Positions 1 to 11,249 of a stretch of DNA of 64,000 nt are shown here, one piece after another. The translations under genes and the position numbers were made by a program. Source of the DNA: Orthonyx spaldingii (taxonomy: Eukaryota > Chordata > Aves > Passeriformes > Orthonychidae); NCBI GenBank assembly GCA_013397795.1, contig VZTJ01000242.1, positions 414,419 to 478,418 on the forward strand. Reading direction: 5' to 3'. How positions within the stretch are numbered: position 1 is the stretch's first letter; each line of letters begins with the position of its first letter. The notes beneath the pieces were generated by a model, which saw only the letters and a program-made list of their open reading frames with translations, did no database searches and had not been told where the DNA came from.

Positions 1-3000
1 GGGTGGTACTTCAGACAAAATGTCAAAGCATAATTTTATCTATCTTTGTGCTATCAGCCTTGAAATAAACTCTGTTACCATATAGGTTTATTTCAGGAAA
101 TAAAATAATGCAAATGTTAAAAAAGTCCTACTGTGCTTGAAAGCTTATGTATTTTTCTAACTTTATCAGTTACTCTAGTAACAGATGTTACCATTCTTTT
201 TCCCCCACAAACCATGCCTTGTTTTTTTTCCTTATTTCTTTGCTATTGAAAAGGTACAAAGAGCAGGAGATGGTTTGAAGGGAGATTAGGTAGCTAAAGT
301 GCTCTCTTCATATAGATACATTTTTTAGCTAGGCAAAATACATTCCACTGATGCAGTATGCCATTTAACATTTCTTTCTTTTGCAGTCTTCTAGTTGATA
401 CTCTTTCTGCTCAGAAAGTCGTAGTCTTGTTCAAAAATGTACACCGACTGCTTTTTCCTAAACTAATGTAGCTATTATCACCACAATACTCAGAGCATTT
501 GAGTTCCAAGATGAATATAGATTTTTGCATAGCTTTGGTAGGTACTGTAACACAATTATATTTGTACCAAATTTTTGTGGCTCCTCTTGACTAGACTAAA
601 TTATCATACTCTCTGTCAGAACCAAGAGTCGCCTGAGGAGACTTAATTTGTGGCAGAAGCAGTCAGAAAAAGTCAAAAAACATCCATCTGTGTAAAAAAA
701 TCTATTTGTAAAACCAAGCCATAAATTCAAGGGCCTCAATGCTGTTTTCAGCTGCACCTACACAAATGGTGTAGGCAGATACATCTTTGCTATGTCTGCC
801 CTTGCTGATGGCAAGACACAAACCAGCTCTCTTCCAGGAACTGAATAGTCTCATTCAGCATATGTACAGCTCTGAGCTAATGCATTTAAATGGGTCTGGC
901 CTGCAGCCAGCAGTAGGCACACAAGTGAAGCAGACGTGACCGTCTGTACCTGTCTGTGCCTTCAAAAGCAGAGTCCTTGTCATTGTTTCCAGTATTCACG
1001 GTATTGAACACTTGCTAAAACCATCAAAATGTTCTCTTGGCTCTTGACGTACCCAGCTGAATGTCAATTAATCCAGCAAAGGAAAGCAAAACAACCCCTG
1101 CAGCAACCAGTTATTTATTTCCCCTGTCATACTCTCCAATTTTTTTCTGCTTTTACTCAACTGCATCAGCTTAGTTCACTGATTATTCTTTTTTATCTAG
1201 GTTTACCCTCAGCTGTTTCCTCTTTCATATGCAGGATGCTAAAGGATAAGTTTATTTCAATTTTGCTCACCCTCAGACAGTGATCCTTTCAGTGGACATT
1301 GCTGTAGATAAAATTGAGTTTGAATTGAGAGGCTGTTGTATACAATGCCATGGCTCAGACCTTTCTGTTACCCTCTTGTTCAGTAATGTCCACTGGGCTT
1401 CTCTGTCTAGCAAAATTTGTTTAAAATTTGCTTCAAAATTTCTGCCAGAATGCCTTTTTCATTCAGTTTTCCCCGCAAACCATAATTTTACTCAGTGGTG
1501 TGACACTGGCCTTGCTCATGCCCTATTGTCTTTATGTCAGGAAGTCCCTGCAAGACTTGACCCAGAAAGCTCTGAAGAAATGCAGGCATATTATCAAGGA
1601 CATCTGCTTCTAGCAGCTCATAAGACAAGACAGCTTGGACATTTGGAATCACTGACACTGTTCTGGGTATTCACATTCTTCTGTCATTCACAACCAAGGG
1701 CTTAAAGATCTTTGCAATACACCATTTGTGTAGAGGTTGCTGTAAGCTTAATATACGTTATGTTAGATCACAAATGCTCTCACTGTAAGACTTCTGTACC
1801 CTATGTAAGCAGGATGCACGGGACAAACGTGAATAAGAATTGAAGTGTGGTCTGGTCATGGAAGAAGCAGGTGTGTAACAATTGTGTAATATGAGCTTCT
1901 CTCCTGAGTATTTCTTCTCATCTAATGCTTTTCAGAGCACTTGGTCAGTCTTATAGCAATCTGTCTGGTTATCAAACCTGTTCGTCATAGGGGAGTTCTT
2001 TCATATTCATAGATTTATAAATCAAAATTCAAAGGGACTGGCTCAAGTACTTGCAGGTAAGTGATAAGAAACAAGACAAAAACAAACAAGGGTGGGAATG
2101 CCAGGTTTTAGGCTGCAAGTGATCTCTTAATGACTTTTGGTCACATTCTGGAAAGGAGGAATACACTTCAAATATGTAATTATATTTCTCCACCCACTTC
2201 CCAAAAGAGAAACAGCCACTAGAGCATATTGTAGAGGGATTATGGAGATTTATCATGCTTCCATTTTTCAGGAGATCAGTCCTGTAATGTCATCAACATA
2301 TACTGCTTTTGCAAGTTAAGGTTTATTAAAAACACTTGCCTTCCTGGAGCTCTTCTGTGATCAGCAATGTCCAATAAATTTGGGGAAATGAGGAGTCTGG
2401 GATGTCCTTGGGATCATTTATTGCACTGACGGCTTCCCTCAGAGAGGAGCGAAATGATAGCAAGGTCCAGTAAAACAGTTCCTTATGAAGAGAGCAGAAT
2501 GGATCAAATTTCACACAAGAGGAGAACAACAAATGATAAAGCTTTTCAGGGGGGATATTGTGGCAGCCAAGGTATACAGAGCTTAAAAATTATTAAGGAC
2601 GGGGTGTAAAAATGAATGTATCATGCAGTTAGTGCTCCTGCCAAAGTGTGGTATTAAACCAGACAGCCTATTACAGTGGCTCTAAAGACACAGACAGTAC
2701 CACTTTGCACAAGTCAGTGCACTAATTTGTTCCTTACTGTCTTCTACCAGATACTCTATGTTCCACTTCAGCATCGCTCCTTGACTGTATTAATCATACC
2801 CATACTGATTCTCTCCCTCTTGCCTTTTAGGCTCTGTGTCCTTGTCTGATGAAGAGCCACACTACCCCCCTCAAAGGCTCATCACCCAAGGAAACATGCA
2901 GTACCCAAGACAAGGCAGTGACTCATCTAATCCCTGCTGGTGCTGGCCTGTTTTGTAAAGGCACTCGTGTTCCTATTATGTCTGTGTGGCATAACACGGA

Positions 3001-6000
3001 GAGGAGATGCTCCTGCAGAAATCCCCCAGACAGGCCAGCACCCCTGGTCCAAGTCACAGCCTAGTGTTTCAGGAGTCAACCCCTTCCTTCTCATTGTGCA
3101 AGACCAGCACTGCACATTCAGTTCACTACCCTCGGACCACACTATAATTTTGACTTATTACTTAGAGTTATAGCTCCTTTCAAACTTTATATCAATACTG
3201 CATGTGGCACCTTGGAGGGCAGTGAGGATCTCAAAACCAGAAGCAGTATTACTTCTTTTATAAAATCAACAAAAAACAAACCAAAAATGTCAGAGCTAGC
3301 ATCCTGAAGATTGATGTGAGTCCACAGGAATGAATCCTCCCACTGTGTTCCTTGCCTGAATGTGCAAGGTTAATCCAGCTGCTTCCAGTGGGGCAGAAAG
3401 GAGATTTCTTCTAGAACCACATGCCAGGGACTTATGTGTTTTGGTTTTTTTTAATGCCTTCCAGCAAAGATCATCTGCTAGGACCATCTGGATGTCATGA
3501 GTTCAGTGAATTTCCTCTGTTCAAGGTAAACTTGGCTGTTTGTAGAATGGCAGATGCCTTTTCTGTTTGTGGCTGACATTGCTTGCATTTTCATGTTGAC
3601 CATAATCTGTGATAAAAATTTTGTTTGGCTTCACCTCACCTTCCCCATTCTGCCCCTTTTCAGGGAGATTTAAGAAAGCACCGTTTGTTAAAAGCATTTG
3701 GGAAAGGTGAGCCCAAAAAGAGCCTTTACTCTTCACCACTCATTTGTATTAAGGAGCATACCCAGGCCCAAAGACAGAATAAAGAAATGATAATGTAGCT
3801 TTTCTTCAATAGTTGGTGCTCTCCTTTCAATGCGAATTCCTGTGTGTGGCACTCTATTGATTGACTTTCATGGCACCTGAACAGCTAACAACTCTCATTG
3901 CTGTACAGTACTCCCAAGGGATAGGGAAGAGCATGGAGGAATGTCTGGACGCTGTTCTTAATGAAAAGTTGGAATGCATCCTCTGGTATCTATGTTGCGG
4001 AGGATTCCCAGAGATTTTGTGATGCTTGAAGCAGTCATTGGAGAAGAACTTGGGCCATATTTGAAACACCCACAAGCAATGTCTCATTTACATATCACTT
4101 TTACTCTTCTCCTATGAGGAAGCTGGGATTTGACAGCCATCAAGAGCACAAGCTGTGGGTCATTCTGCGTTTGTTGGAATTTAAGCAGTGCGGATGGCAC
4201 AGGCAACTGTTTTGATCCCTGTCATCTATCTGGTATCAGTGGGGCCCTGTACAGTGCTGCTGTCAAGGGGATGGGCATGGACTGAGAAAGCTGTACTAGC
4301 AGAAACATAACTGCAGCTATTGCACACAGTGTCAGTTTTAGTGTAAATATGGACCAGAAGCCAATGCAGTTGGCCTTATACTGATGAAATATACAAGTGG
4401 TCACACAGTGGCATGCACTTTTAGAAGCACTACAGCCTAAATGATCTAACTTCACGTTTTCCACACAGAAGTCTATGACAGGCCAGGGAATTAACGAGGG
4501 CCAATACCCCCACTGCTGGCATCCAAAGATGTAACAAATCTCTGCTGCAAGAAGTAAATGCACCTGGAAGATGTTCAACATTCCAGACTGAGTCCTTGGC
4601 GCATCCTGTACAACTCTGAGACACAATCTATTATTGCTTGAAGTTAACTTCATGGGAACTATGACCCGAGCCATGCACACCTAGTACTTTGACTGTAGGA
4701 ACAGAAATCCCATTATTTACTCCATCACAAAGGCATTGGTAAAGTATAAATGCACAGGTTTTTACACAGACCACAAAACTGGTGTAAGGTGGTCTGTTAG
4801 ATACCTTTGAACCTGTAGAAGTTTGTCTCCTTAGACCACATGTGATTCTTGTGCTTTGAGTGGAGAGGTTTGCAGATCCATGAGGACAAATTACCTTGAG
4901 TCACCAACTCAAAAAATTAAGCAGGAAGGGAAACAGAGGGGGAGGGTAGGCTCTGCATTTCCTTGCCTGTAAACAAAAAATGTGGAAGCAGGGAAAAGAA
5001 AAAACAAAACAAAACAAAAAAACCCCAACCCACCAACCAACGTAACAAAAACCAACCAAACAAAAAAAATCACACAAGAAAGACAAAAGACAAAAAAAGC
5101 CAAAGTCAGATTTAGAACATTTGAAACAAAACCTCACCATTGAAAGGGAAGAGTCGTGACAAAACAAGATGATTTTGTCACAATCTGCTGACTTCTCCAC
5201 ATATACCCTTTCATCTTCCACTAGTCTTCAGAAGAATTCTGACCTAAGTTCTGTTAGGCATTTAGCTTCCAGCTTAGAAACCTGATGGAAGAAGCATACC
5301 ACAGGAAAGTTGTTTTGCTTCTGTGTTTTTTTTCGTACTTACTTTCAAGCCCTGGTTTTAGTGTTCCGTAATAATGTGTTGTCATGAAAACAGCAGTCTG
5401 CCTTAATCTCTCTGGTATGCTCCTGGTTGTTCTTTTAGCTATATAACAGCATGTTCCATCTTAGGTTGCCTTGAAAGACTGGGGAGGCAAGCTGTCCCAG
5501 AATGCTGTATATTTAAATAGTAGGCTATTGCATACAATGCAAAAGTGTTATTTAAATGCTAGCCTTTCTGCTATGCCTGCAAGATAGATACTGGTTTACT
5601 ATTGGAAAAGTTGTAAAACGACTCTGTTTCCCTACACCATCGGTATTCTGTCATTGTGTGCTGGGAGCAGAAATGCTGAGGAAATGACTCTTGCCCTAGC
5701 ACAGTCCAATACCAGGTTTCGGCCCTGTCACACACACCCTATCTGTGAGTGGGAGGACGTGTAGGATCTATTATGTACGATGTATAAGGAAGCCATGCAA
5801 CTGCACTGCTATGCCATTCAAAGCAGAGCTCTCTGTGCCCCCAGCTATTTGGCATGCTGCAAAGGAGCTGTGTGTCTGTGAGGGCTGTGGGCAAAGGAAG
5901 GCCTCCTTGAATTCCAGGCAGGCAGGCTGAGGTATTGATCTCTGGCAAGACTGAGGCAGCTGTGGACACGTGTGTAGATGTAGCAGGGTTAATTTGGGAG

Positions 6001-6662
6001 TTCAGAAATAAAGTATTTCAGCAACTATTAGAGAATAAACTTTTTATGAAGGTTACTGAAATATGAGCTGGAAAACCTCCAGTGCTCTTCCCTGTGTAGC
6101 TTTAAGACTGAGTATGTCCCTCCATGCTAGAATGCAGCTGCATGGGCTAAACATTTGATCAGGAGCACATAATGGGCTCTTTAGGAGGAATCTCTGGCCA
6201 TCTCCTTTGGATGTCTTTGGCAGTGCTAACAAGTGTCAGCATATCAGCTTTCTCGTGTCTTTCTGAAACATGGATGCCACTGGAAAGTTTTAATTGCTAT
6301 TTAGTATTTACTATTTACTATTTGTTTGCTGGTTTTTATTGTCTCACTAATAATAAAGCAAAGTTCAAAACTTCCCAAATCTATGATAAGATTTAAATCT
6401 CTTACCTGATTATACAATGGTCATCCCCTATAGTTCTATTCCAAAAATATTTTGCTTTTCTAACAAAACTTTCATCTCAGACAGTTCACGATGAAAACTA
6501 AATGCTGGACATTGTTTCATCTCATTAAGTTTAGGTTCCATTGTTCTTGGGTTTCCCTTAATTCAGAAAAGCTAACAAAAGGAAGGTTGATGTGATTTGT
6601 ATTCCAGGGAAATAAGAAGAATTTTTTGTTCTGACAAGAAAGGTATTACAGAAACTGTATTT
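1..6662. other. No recognisable gene or element
   Basis: This AT-leaning stretch has stop codons in all frames and only scattered short open frames. The longest are 141 codons at 1280-1705 (plus) and 152 codons at 4222-4680 (minus). Neither resembles a family I know, and neither shows domain-like composition or exon-like flanks. The only structured piece is the A/C-rich tract near 5 kb, listed separately. Old, heavily diverged repeats cannot be excluded by eye. Confidence 0.6.
4990..5098. repeat. A/C-rich low-complexity tract
   Basis: About 100 bases are almost entirely A and C on the plus strand, with AAAAC units followed by ACC and CCAACC units and very few G or T. It contains one of the A7C4 junctions described in the findings. 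An open frame on the minus strand here (4901-5221) is a by-product of the tract: its translation is a hydrophobic run rich in F, C and V. Confidence 0.8.
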
Positions 6663-7517
6663 CATGGCACACCTGAAGGACAGGGTGCCATCAAAAGGGA
6701 CCTGGACAAGCCTGAGAAATTTGCCCACATGAATCTCATGGTTTTTAACAAGATCAAGTGCAAGTTGCTGCACCTGGCCTATGGCAACTCCCAGTACCAA
6801 CACAGACTGGGGGATGAATAGATGGAGAGCAACCCTGGGGAGAAGGCCTTGGGGTTGCTGGTGGGTGAGAGGCTGGACATGACCCAGCCATGAGCACTCC
6901 CAGCCCAGAGAGCCAAACATGTCCTGGGCTGCATCCAAAGCAATGTCGGCAGCAGGGCCATGGAGGGGATTCTGCCCCTCTGCTCCGCTCTGGTGAGACC
7001 CCACCTGGAACACTGCATCCAGCTCTGGGGTCCCAGCACAGGAAGGACATGGACCTGTTGGAGTGGGTCCAGAGAAGAGTCACAGAGATGACCAGAGAGT
7101 TGCAGCACCTGTCCTATGAGTAAAGGCTGAGAGAATTTTGATTATTCAGACAAGGGAAAATTCCAGGGTGACCTTATTGTTGCCCGCCAGTACCTGAAGA
7201 GGGCCTACAAAAGAAATGGAGAGGGAGTTTTTACAAAAGTATTTAGTGACAGAACAAAGTGGAATGGCTCTATACTGAAATAGAGTATGTTTAGATTACA
7301 GATTAGGAAGAAGTTCTTTACTCTGAGGGTGGTGAGGCACTGGAAGAGGTTGCTCAGAGAAGCTATGGATACCCCATCCCTGGCAGTGTTCAGGGGCAGG
7401 CTGGATGAAGCTCTGAACAACTTGGTCTAGTAAGAGGTGTCCCTGCCCATGGCAGGGAGGTTGGAACTAGATGGTTCCTTCTAAACCAAATCAAACCATT
7501 CTATGATTCTGTGATTT
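6663..7517 (+). mobile_element. CR1 LINE, 3' portion (5'-truncated)
   Basis: CR1 is the dominant non-LTR retrotransposon of birds. The segment follows the 3' part of CR1 ORF2 and the 3' UTR. Landmarks in order are the AGGGACCTGGACAAGCCTGAG stretch near 6696, the GTGAGACCCCACCTGGAACA block near 6991, GAGGGTGGTGAGGCACTGGA near 7325, the CCCATCCCTGGCAGTGTTCA block near 7374, and GGTGTCCCTGCCCATGGCAG near 7435. It ends in the CR1 tail CTATGATTCTGTGATT at 7501-7516. Stops and indels interrupt the reading frame, so it is a dead copy. CR1 copies are usually 5'-truncated, as here. The 5' limit is approximate. Open frames on both strands in this span are shadows of the repeat. Confidence 0.93.
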
Positions 7518-9604
7518 TCTGATGATACAGCAGTTGCAGTTATTTCTTGGTCAAATATGGGTTGCTATTTTTATTATAGTTTCTTTTTTATTAGCTGTGC
7601 CAGCCCCAAGAATCTGTAAGGAAAATGAGGAGGTAAAGAAATCTTCTTGATTTGTTTCACAGTCTTAACTCAGTTTTTAGGCTGTATTTACGATACTTTT
7701 TCCACAGACAGGCTTTGAATCAGATGCACAGAGGTAAAAATGCTGAATGTATATTGTCATCTCTTTTGATATAAATGCTGGTTTAGTGTGATATAGTGGA
7801 CAATAACCACTACCAAGGGATATCTTATGTTTCACACATCAAATAAAAAGAAAAGTGAAATAAGGAAAGTACTTCATCAAATTTTGCACAACTGTCTGAG
7901 TTTTAATTGGATTTTCCATGTCAAGTGGGATGATATGTAATTCCCTCAACATCGCTGCGTTTACTTGGGTTGATAGGCAGTCATAAAAATGGACATTGGA
8001 ATTAGCACACCTCTAAGAGGAACAGAGTAGTTCTCAGTGAAATCAGCTATGTTTTCAGGCTGCTTGGAAACAGACAAATATCTTGACACTACTGCCAGTG
8101 TCTTATATACACATAAGCCAGAGCAAGAAATTGCATTCATAGCATGATGTTTAACCATGTCGTAAAACAGAGGGCCTCTGTGGGGTATACCTCCTTAGCA
8201 TGAAAAGAAACTGTTCTCCCATAGGCTATTTTAGAGTCCAGAGACACATCTTGCTGCATGATCTAAGGTTACCAGATTGGAAAAATCAACAGACTTGCTG
8301 AAAAAACAAGGCCAGAGACAAACACCAGGAAAAGACTAGCACAGGCTGCATATTTTTCCTGACTTGCAGTACAAATCCCAAAGTGGGTTACTTTTAATAA
8401 ATTCCCTGCGATGTGCATTTTGAGAGACATGATCCAGGTCTTTAGTGGTAAAAAGAAGTGCCTCTTGTTACCTGACCTGCTAGATTTGAGGCAGTATGAT
8501 GTTTAAGCAGGTCTTGTCTAGAATGCCGGATTTCAAAACTAGCATATTTGTACCAAAAGTGTTTCCTGATGAGTTTCCTGTAGTTCACCAAATACTTCTA
8601 TTGGAAATATGTCTTAGCCAAGCAAGTGTCTGAGGTGATCAACACTTAGTTTGGGAGGGTGGATTTCAGATCTCTGCTTATTCTAATGCAATCCAAGGAT
8701 ACAAACCACTGCAAGATGCCATACATGACCAGGGCACTGGCCATCTGAAGGGAAATGACATTGCTCTTTTCCCCAAAGGAACTGCAAACATCATGATGTC
8801 ATCCTAACGCGGGACCTGCTCAAAGTTGCATCTTTTGAAATTTAGGAGTAGTTAGGTTGAAAAGCCCCTTATAATATGCTTTAGTTATATCACTAGATGT
8901 GGACAAAGCCAAATCTATGAAGCTTGGATGATGTCATTTACCAAAATATTGGATCTTAAAAGGCAGGTTTCCCAAACCTCTTTGGGACCGTGCTGTTCCC
9001 ATTGCTGAGAGAATGTGTGGGCACATTTCTCTTGTACTGAACAGGTCTGGTGCGTGGAAATGAGTTTATTGTTCCCAGACTGGGTGGAGTGAGTTTCTAT
9101 TATTCTCAAGTGTGAGGCAAGAAACTTCAGCTGCAGTCTGGTCAAAACATGTCTGGCTCCATTCAGTGTGGTCTCAGTGATCCAGTGTGTCCATGGGCAC
9201 TCCCTGGTAGCCTACCAAGATTTCTTCTGGGGCCTCAGAAGCAGTCTGGTGGCACCAGTAGAGCTTCTGGCTTTACAGGCTATAGCTTTGACATCTCTTT
9301 TGTCTCAGGAGCTGACTCATTTGGCACACACCACTCTGCAGACATACAACCTGACATTTTGCTCCCGAGCACCAGGATCCTGAGCCCCATCATTCCTGCA
9401 CTTCCCTGCAGCCCTTGCCCAGCTCTGTGAGCTCACAGTAGCTTGTGTGCTGTGTGGGGAATGCCTGATTCCCCTCCAATTCAAACTCTCCATGTGGGAG
9501 CAAAAGCGTCCTGAAAGAAGTCACTCCAAGCATGTCAAACATGTTGTCTTCCTGATTGATCTTCAGTCTACCCGGTGCTTAAATAAAACTCCAGGCCAGG
9601 AAAA
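7518..9604. other. No recognisable gene or element
   Basis: Short open frames only. From about 9150 to 9600 the base composition becomes more GC-rich, with two overlapping open frames (9149-9430 and 9168-9383) that I do not recognise. Nothing there resembles retroviral coding sequence, so I treat it as host flank of the ERV that starts at 9605. Confidence 0.5.
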
Positions 9605-9615
9605 TGTGGTGGTCG

Positions 9616-9644
9616 CCCAGCCGGTGGCGCAGCCACCGGCTGGG
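9616..9644. repeat. Perfect 12-bp inverted repeat in LTR U3
   Basis: CCCAGCCGGTGG at 9616-9627 and CCACCGGCTGGG at 9633-9644 are exact reverse complements separated by CGCAG. The arms are strongly GC-rich and carry CpG sites. The repeat lies about 11 bases inside the proposed LTR start. Its role is unknown. It could act as a dyad binding site, or form a hairpin in the 3' end of viral transcripts, since U3 is also copied at the RNA 3' end. Confidence 0.85.
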
Positions 9645-9819
9645 TCACCCATGGCTCTGGGGACTACCTTTCAGTCTGCCCTTCCTGTGGATCAAACAGA
9701 CTGGGTAGACGAGACCTCTTGGGACAGTGAGTCCTGAGAGGTAGGCAGGCTGGGGGAGGTTTCCCGCCATGGGCTGCTGTCCATCAAAGCACCGTCCCCT
9801 CCCTTCTCCCCTCACAGAT

Positions 9820-9854
9820 GATTTAAATATTCATACGGTTGATTTAATATTCAT
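9820..9854 (+). promoter_or_regulatory. U3 direct repeat, candidate enhancer
   Basis: GATTTAAATATTCAT at 9820-9834 recurs as GATTTAATATTCAT at 9841-9854, one base shorter and 21 bases downstream. Both carry a TATTCAT core in an otherwise GC-rich LTR. Short direct repeats in U3 are a usual form of retroviral enhancer. The factor that would bind is not known to me. Confidence 0.5.
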
Positions 9855-9889
9855 GTGTTGCTAGAATGTTCAGTAGTTCTGTTCTCCCC

Positions 9890-10007
9890 ATTGGTTTATT
9901 CAAATATGTCCCTCCTTTGTTTATTGTTCATTGGTTGCTGTCATCTCCCTTCATGTACCCCATTTGTCCATTCCCTTTCTCCTCCCCCTTTTCCCTTCCC
10001 TTAAAAC
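9890..10007 (+). promoter_or_regulatory. LTR core promoter: two inverted CCAAT boxes and a TTAAAA box
   Basis: ATTGG, the reverse of CCAAT, occurs at 9890-9894 and 9930-9934. A TATA-like CTTAAAACC lies at about 10000-10008 after a pyrimidine-rich run. The spacing of the second CCAAT box to the TATA-like box (about 70 bp) and of that box to the AATAAA (about 85 bp) fits a retroviral U3-R layout, with transcription expected to start near 10030. No start site can be proved from sequence. Confidence 0.5.
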
Positions 10008-10086
10008 CCCCTGCAACGGCCATTTCGGGGCTCGTTCTGTGGCTCCCGTCCTCGTAGTGAGTTCTCCTGTCCCCGCCAGGGCAGGG

Positions 10087-10092
10087 AATAAA
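10087..10092 (+). terminator. LTR polyadenylation signal AATAAA
   Basis: A single exact AATAAA in the R region of the LTR, about 85 bases after the TTAAAA box and followed by T-rich sequence (TCCTCCTTTATTCC) near 10110. This position is standard for retroviral R. Confidence 0.7.
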
Positions 10093-10341
10093 CTCTTGGA
10101 TTTGCCCACAAACGAGTCCTCCTTTATTCCTTTGCCGCCTCCGCGTCGCTTCAGAGCCAACAGCTGCTGCCAGCCCCAGCCTGGGCTTTGGGATTTGCTA
10201 CCAGCCTCGGAATCGCCCCGAGAAGGCTAAGGCATTGCCTTGCCGCAGCACGCCTTCGTGCAGCGTGACAGCCTGTGTCCGGGCACACGAAGACACTGTC
10301 GCCCGTTGACCAGCCAGGCGGTCAAGCGGCACGCGACAGGC

Positions 10342-10359
10342 TGGCGCCCAACGTGGGGC
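10342..10359 (+). other. Primer binding site for tRNA-Lys
   Basis: TGGCGCCCAACGTGGGGC is the standard 18-base primer binding site complementary to the 3' end of lysine tRNA-1,2, used by betaretroviruses and HERV-K-type elements. All 18 positions agree with the sequence I know for this class. It fixes the right end of the LTR and the orientation of the provirus, and it is the strongest single classifier for this element. Confidence 0.93.
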
Positions 10360-10470
10360 CTCTCTGAAGGGTCAGAGAGGTCGCCTGGACAGTGCTCGGA
10401 CACTGGAACTATCCTAGAGCACCGTTGGAGACGCCGGATCCCTGTGTGACGCACGCCGCTTTTTGCGCGG
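10359..10470 (+). other. Structured viral leader (hairpins after the primer binding site)
   Basis: CCTCTCTGA at 10359-10367 and TCAGAGAGG at 10372-10380 form a perfect 9-bp stem with an AGGG loop, starting at the last base of the primer binding site. A second GC-rich stem can form around 10448-10467, with CGCCGC opposite GCGGCG across a T-rich loop. Retroviral leaders carry dimerisation and packaging structures in this region. Assigning either stem to such a role is inference. Confidence 0.6.
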
Positions 10471-10572
10471 CGGTGCTCCCGGGGTTTAGCCGACAACCTC
10501 TGAGGGACCCCAGAGACCGGCTAGCGGAGGCGGACCCGTGCCAGGAATTTCCTTTCTCGAGATCTGTGGAGT

Positions 10573-10582
10573 GGAGTAAGTA
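10573..10582 (+). promoter_or_regulatory. Candidate major splice donor
   Basis: GGA|GTAAGTA with the GT at 10576-10577 is a near-consensus 5' splice site between the leader hairpins and the gag start, where the retroviral donor usually lies. No acceptor survives, because env and the rest of the provirus are missing. Confidence 0.5.
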
Positions 10583-10722
10583 TTTTCCCCGGGTCCGGGG
10601 GAGGGAGTCCCTCGGACGGAGTTTTAAAAGAGGGGGAATTGCAGGTCTCTGAGACCTTCTATTTTAGTTCACGTTTTTCCTTGCACGGGGTGGGATTTCT
10701 GGTGGCAGAATAGCTTAACATT

Positions 10723-11247
10723 ATGGGTTCCCGACTTTCTGCCCCAGAGAAAGGAGTTTACTACCAAGTTGTGGGTTCCCTAATGGGGGGTGGGAAAAGG
10801 TTTTCAAAGGGAGAGGTTAAAAAGCTCGTAAGATGGCTTTTTGCGACCTTTCCGAATGTGTCCCCGGACCAAGCAAAGTCGCTTAAGTTTTGGACAGGAG
10901 TGGGGGCAAGGATAGCCTCACTTCAGTCGGCAGGGGACACTTCGGTGGCAAAGTTTCGCCCTTTGATAGCTTTAATTTGTGAAACTCTGACACCGAAGGG
11001 GAGGGTCACAAAAAAGACCAGGGCTTTATCTCCAGTTTTGCCCCATTCCCCTCTTCCCTTGCCCTCCTTTGGAATCTTTAATGACAAAGAAACTCATCAT
11101 GATAGCAGCATGCCATGCTCCCAAAAGAGATCTGATGAGCAAAAGAGGCCTGAAATATGGCTAGATCCAACTACAATGCCTGTTGTGGGAGCAATACAAG
11201 AGGTCACAGCCATATACCAACTGTTTTGCACAAATCCTATGAGCTAA
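10723..11247 (+). pseudogene. gag 5' fragment (matrix domain), truncated
   Basis: The frame opens at ATG 10723 with Met-Gly, the N-myristoylation signal of retroviral matrix proteins. About the first 100 residues have the size and character of a betaretroviral matrix domain: a basic patch around residues 24-35 (GGGKRFSKGEVKK), then W, F and P positions and helical segments. Residues from about 105 onward are proline-rich and then lose resemblance to Gag. The frame ends at 11247, at 174 codons, far short of a full Gag of several hundred residues. The last 60 or so codons probably belong to host flank read by chance after a deletion. There are no capsid or zinc-knuckle motifs. The matrix part has no internal stop or visible frameshift, consistent with a young insertion. 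Confidence 0.75.
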
Positions 11248-11249
11248 CC

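Larger units (their letters stand above)
9605..10338 (+). repeat. ERVK 5' LTR
   Basis: The proposed LTR runs from TGTGGTGG at 9605 to GCGACA at 10338, three bases before the primer binding site. That gives about 734 bp with the canonical TGT...ACA ends. Within it are a perfect 12-bp hairpin near the start, a direct repeat in U3, two inverted CCAAT boxes, a TTAAAA box and an AATAAA signal. U5 is long (about 220 bp after the poly(A) signal) and GC-rich. The right end is fixed by the primer binding site. The left end is inferred from the TG dinucleotide and the change in composition, so it could be off. Confidence 0.75.
9605..11070 (+). mobile_element. Truncated class II endogenous retrovirus (ERVK/betaretrovirus-like), 5' end only
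   Basis: The order is LTR, primer binding site, structured leader, splice donor and gag start, as expected for the 5' end of a provirus. The lysine-tRNA primer binding site and a Met-Gly matrix start place it with the betaretrovirus-like class II ERVs. No capsid, nucleocapsid, protease, pol, env or 3' LTR follows: after roughly 11070 the GC-rich viral composition gives way to ordinary AT-leaning DNA. The 3' break is therefore a truncation, placed only approximately (11060-11250). Without a 3' LTR, neither a target duplication nor an LTR-LTR age estimate is available. CpG is far more frequent here than in the surroundings, which suggests a fairly recent insertion. Confidence 0.85.

Noticed and set aside
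4222..4680. 152-codon open frame on the minus strand
   Set aside because: No family resemblance, no exon-like flanks, and open frames of this length are expected by chance in a 64-kb window read in six frames.
6558..7123. Several overlapping open frames on both strands near 7 kb
   Set aside because: All lie within the CR1 copy at 6663-7517 and are shadows of the repeat. The antisense ones are only GC-rich translations.
10227..10652. Open frames overlapping the LTR end, primer site and leader
   Set aside because: These are non-coding viral control regions, and the GC-rich composition removes stop codons.
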